From assembly GCA_040414495.1 (NCBI GenBank), contig JBEDUI010000183.1:1-6168 (forward strand): a stretch of DNA of 6,168 bases. The letters are read 5' to 3'. The DNA comes from DATAVB01 sp040414495. Lineage in GTDB: Bacteria; Actinomycetota; Actinomycetes; Mycobacteriales; QHCD01. This document shows, in pieces, positions 5,949-6,168 of the stretch. Under the pieces are notes generated by a model that was not told the DNA's origin, ran no database searches, and saw nothing but the letters and a program-made list of their open reading frames with translations. Positions within the stretch are counted from its first letter, which is position 1, and every line of letters begins with the position of its first letter. The position numbers and the translations under genes were made by a program.

Positions 5949-5989
5949 GCTGGGGCGCCTGACAACGGCGACGGATCAATGGACGGCTC

Positions 5990-6168
5990 CTACCAGCCGC
6001 GGGCGCGCCACTCTGCCAGGTGCGGGCGTTCCGCGCCGAGCGTCGTGTCGTTGCCGTGGCCGGGATACACCCAGGTTTCGTCAGGCAACTCGGCGAAGAT
6101 CCGTTGCTCGACATCGTTGATCAAGGAGTTGAACGTCTCCGGCGAGGACGTTTTCCCTACGCCACCGG
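5990..6168 (-). CDS. Metallo-beta-lactamase-fold hydrolase, C-terminal fragment cut by window edge
   Basis: Reading the minus strand from 6166 to the TAG at 5990-5992 gives 58 residues: GGVGKTSSPETF, then NSLINDVEQRIFAELPDETW, then VYPGHGNDTTLGAERPHL and the end AEWRARGW. The PGHG-x-D-T-x-G-x-E-x-PHL-x-EW pattern is the characteristic C-terminus of actinobacterial MBL-fold metallohydrolases related to hydroxyacylglutathione hydrolase (glyoxalase II). The His of PGHG is the last metal-ligand His of the fold. The HxHxDH motif and the start lie beyond the window. The protein is presumably a cytosolic zinc-dependent thioester/ester hydrolase; the substrate cannot be told from this fragment, and actinomycetes generally lack glutathione. 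It converges on the helicase gene across 212 bases that hold the repeats. Confidence 0.85.
   Translation of the reverse strand, partial: GGVGKTSSPETFNSLINDVEQRIFAELPDETWVYPGHGNDTTLGAERPHLAEWRARGW

Noticed and set aside
5774..5965. Minus-strand 63-residue frame with CGQTNNG-like peptide repeats
   Set aside because: It starts with TTG, has no Shine-Dalgarno sequence, spans both arms of the inverted repeat and ends exactly inside the helicase stop; it is most likely a by-product of repeats whose length is a multiple of three.
6143..6166. GGVGKTSS on the minus strand looks like a P-loop of an ATPase
   Set aside because: The full Walker A spacing is absent and the downstream PGHG...ERPHLAEW tail identifies a metallo-beta-lactamase-fold hydrolase, where a GGVGxT loop is normal.

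Overview
The window is high-GC DNA from an actinomycete, most likely in the Nocardia/Rhodococcus part of Mycobacteriales. The genus is a guess from protein flavour, GC-rich third codon positions and a GTG start. It contains five genes and no rRNA, tRNA, CRISPR array, transposase or integrase. No stretch over 300 bases lacks a gene.

Layout: (1) bases 3-707, plus strand, the C-terminal two thirds of an aldo/keto reductase of the YghZ/L-glyceraldehyde-3-phosphate reductase type. (2) Bases 708-828, a spacer with two hairpins. (3) Bases 829-1770, plus strand, an atypical SDR/epimerase-like protein. (4) Bases 1789-2454, minus strand, a small NAD(P)-binding SDR that converges on the previous gene. 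(5) Bases 2455-2558, a divergent intergenic region. (6) Bases 2559-5777, plus strand, a 1072-residue multidomain protein: Upf1/DNA2-like SF1 helicase with a coiled-coil insertion of about 300 residues, then a phospholipase-D (HKD) nuclease-like domain, then a four-cysteine zinc-ribbon-like tail. (7) Bases 5778-5989, a structured intergenic region with a terminator-like hairpin, four tandem repeats of 21-24 nt and a perfect 19-bp inverted repeat. (8) Bases 5990-6168, minus strand, the C-terminal end of a metallo-beta-lactamase-fold hydrolase.

The first three complete or partial enzymes and the MBL hydrolase look like ordinary soluble metabolic genes with no evident shared pathway. The helicase-PLD fusion is the notable gene. 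An SF1 helicase fused to a C-terminal PLD nuclease is the architecture described for the single-gene type II Mokosh anti-phage system, so this is a candidate solo defence gene. That function is inferred from architecture only. It stands as a one-gene transcription unit, with a divergent gene upstream and a convergent gene downstream, and the unusual repeats lie directly behind it.
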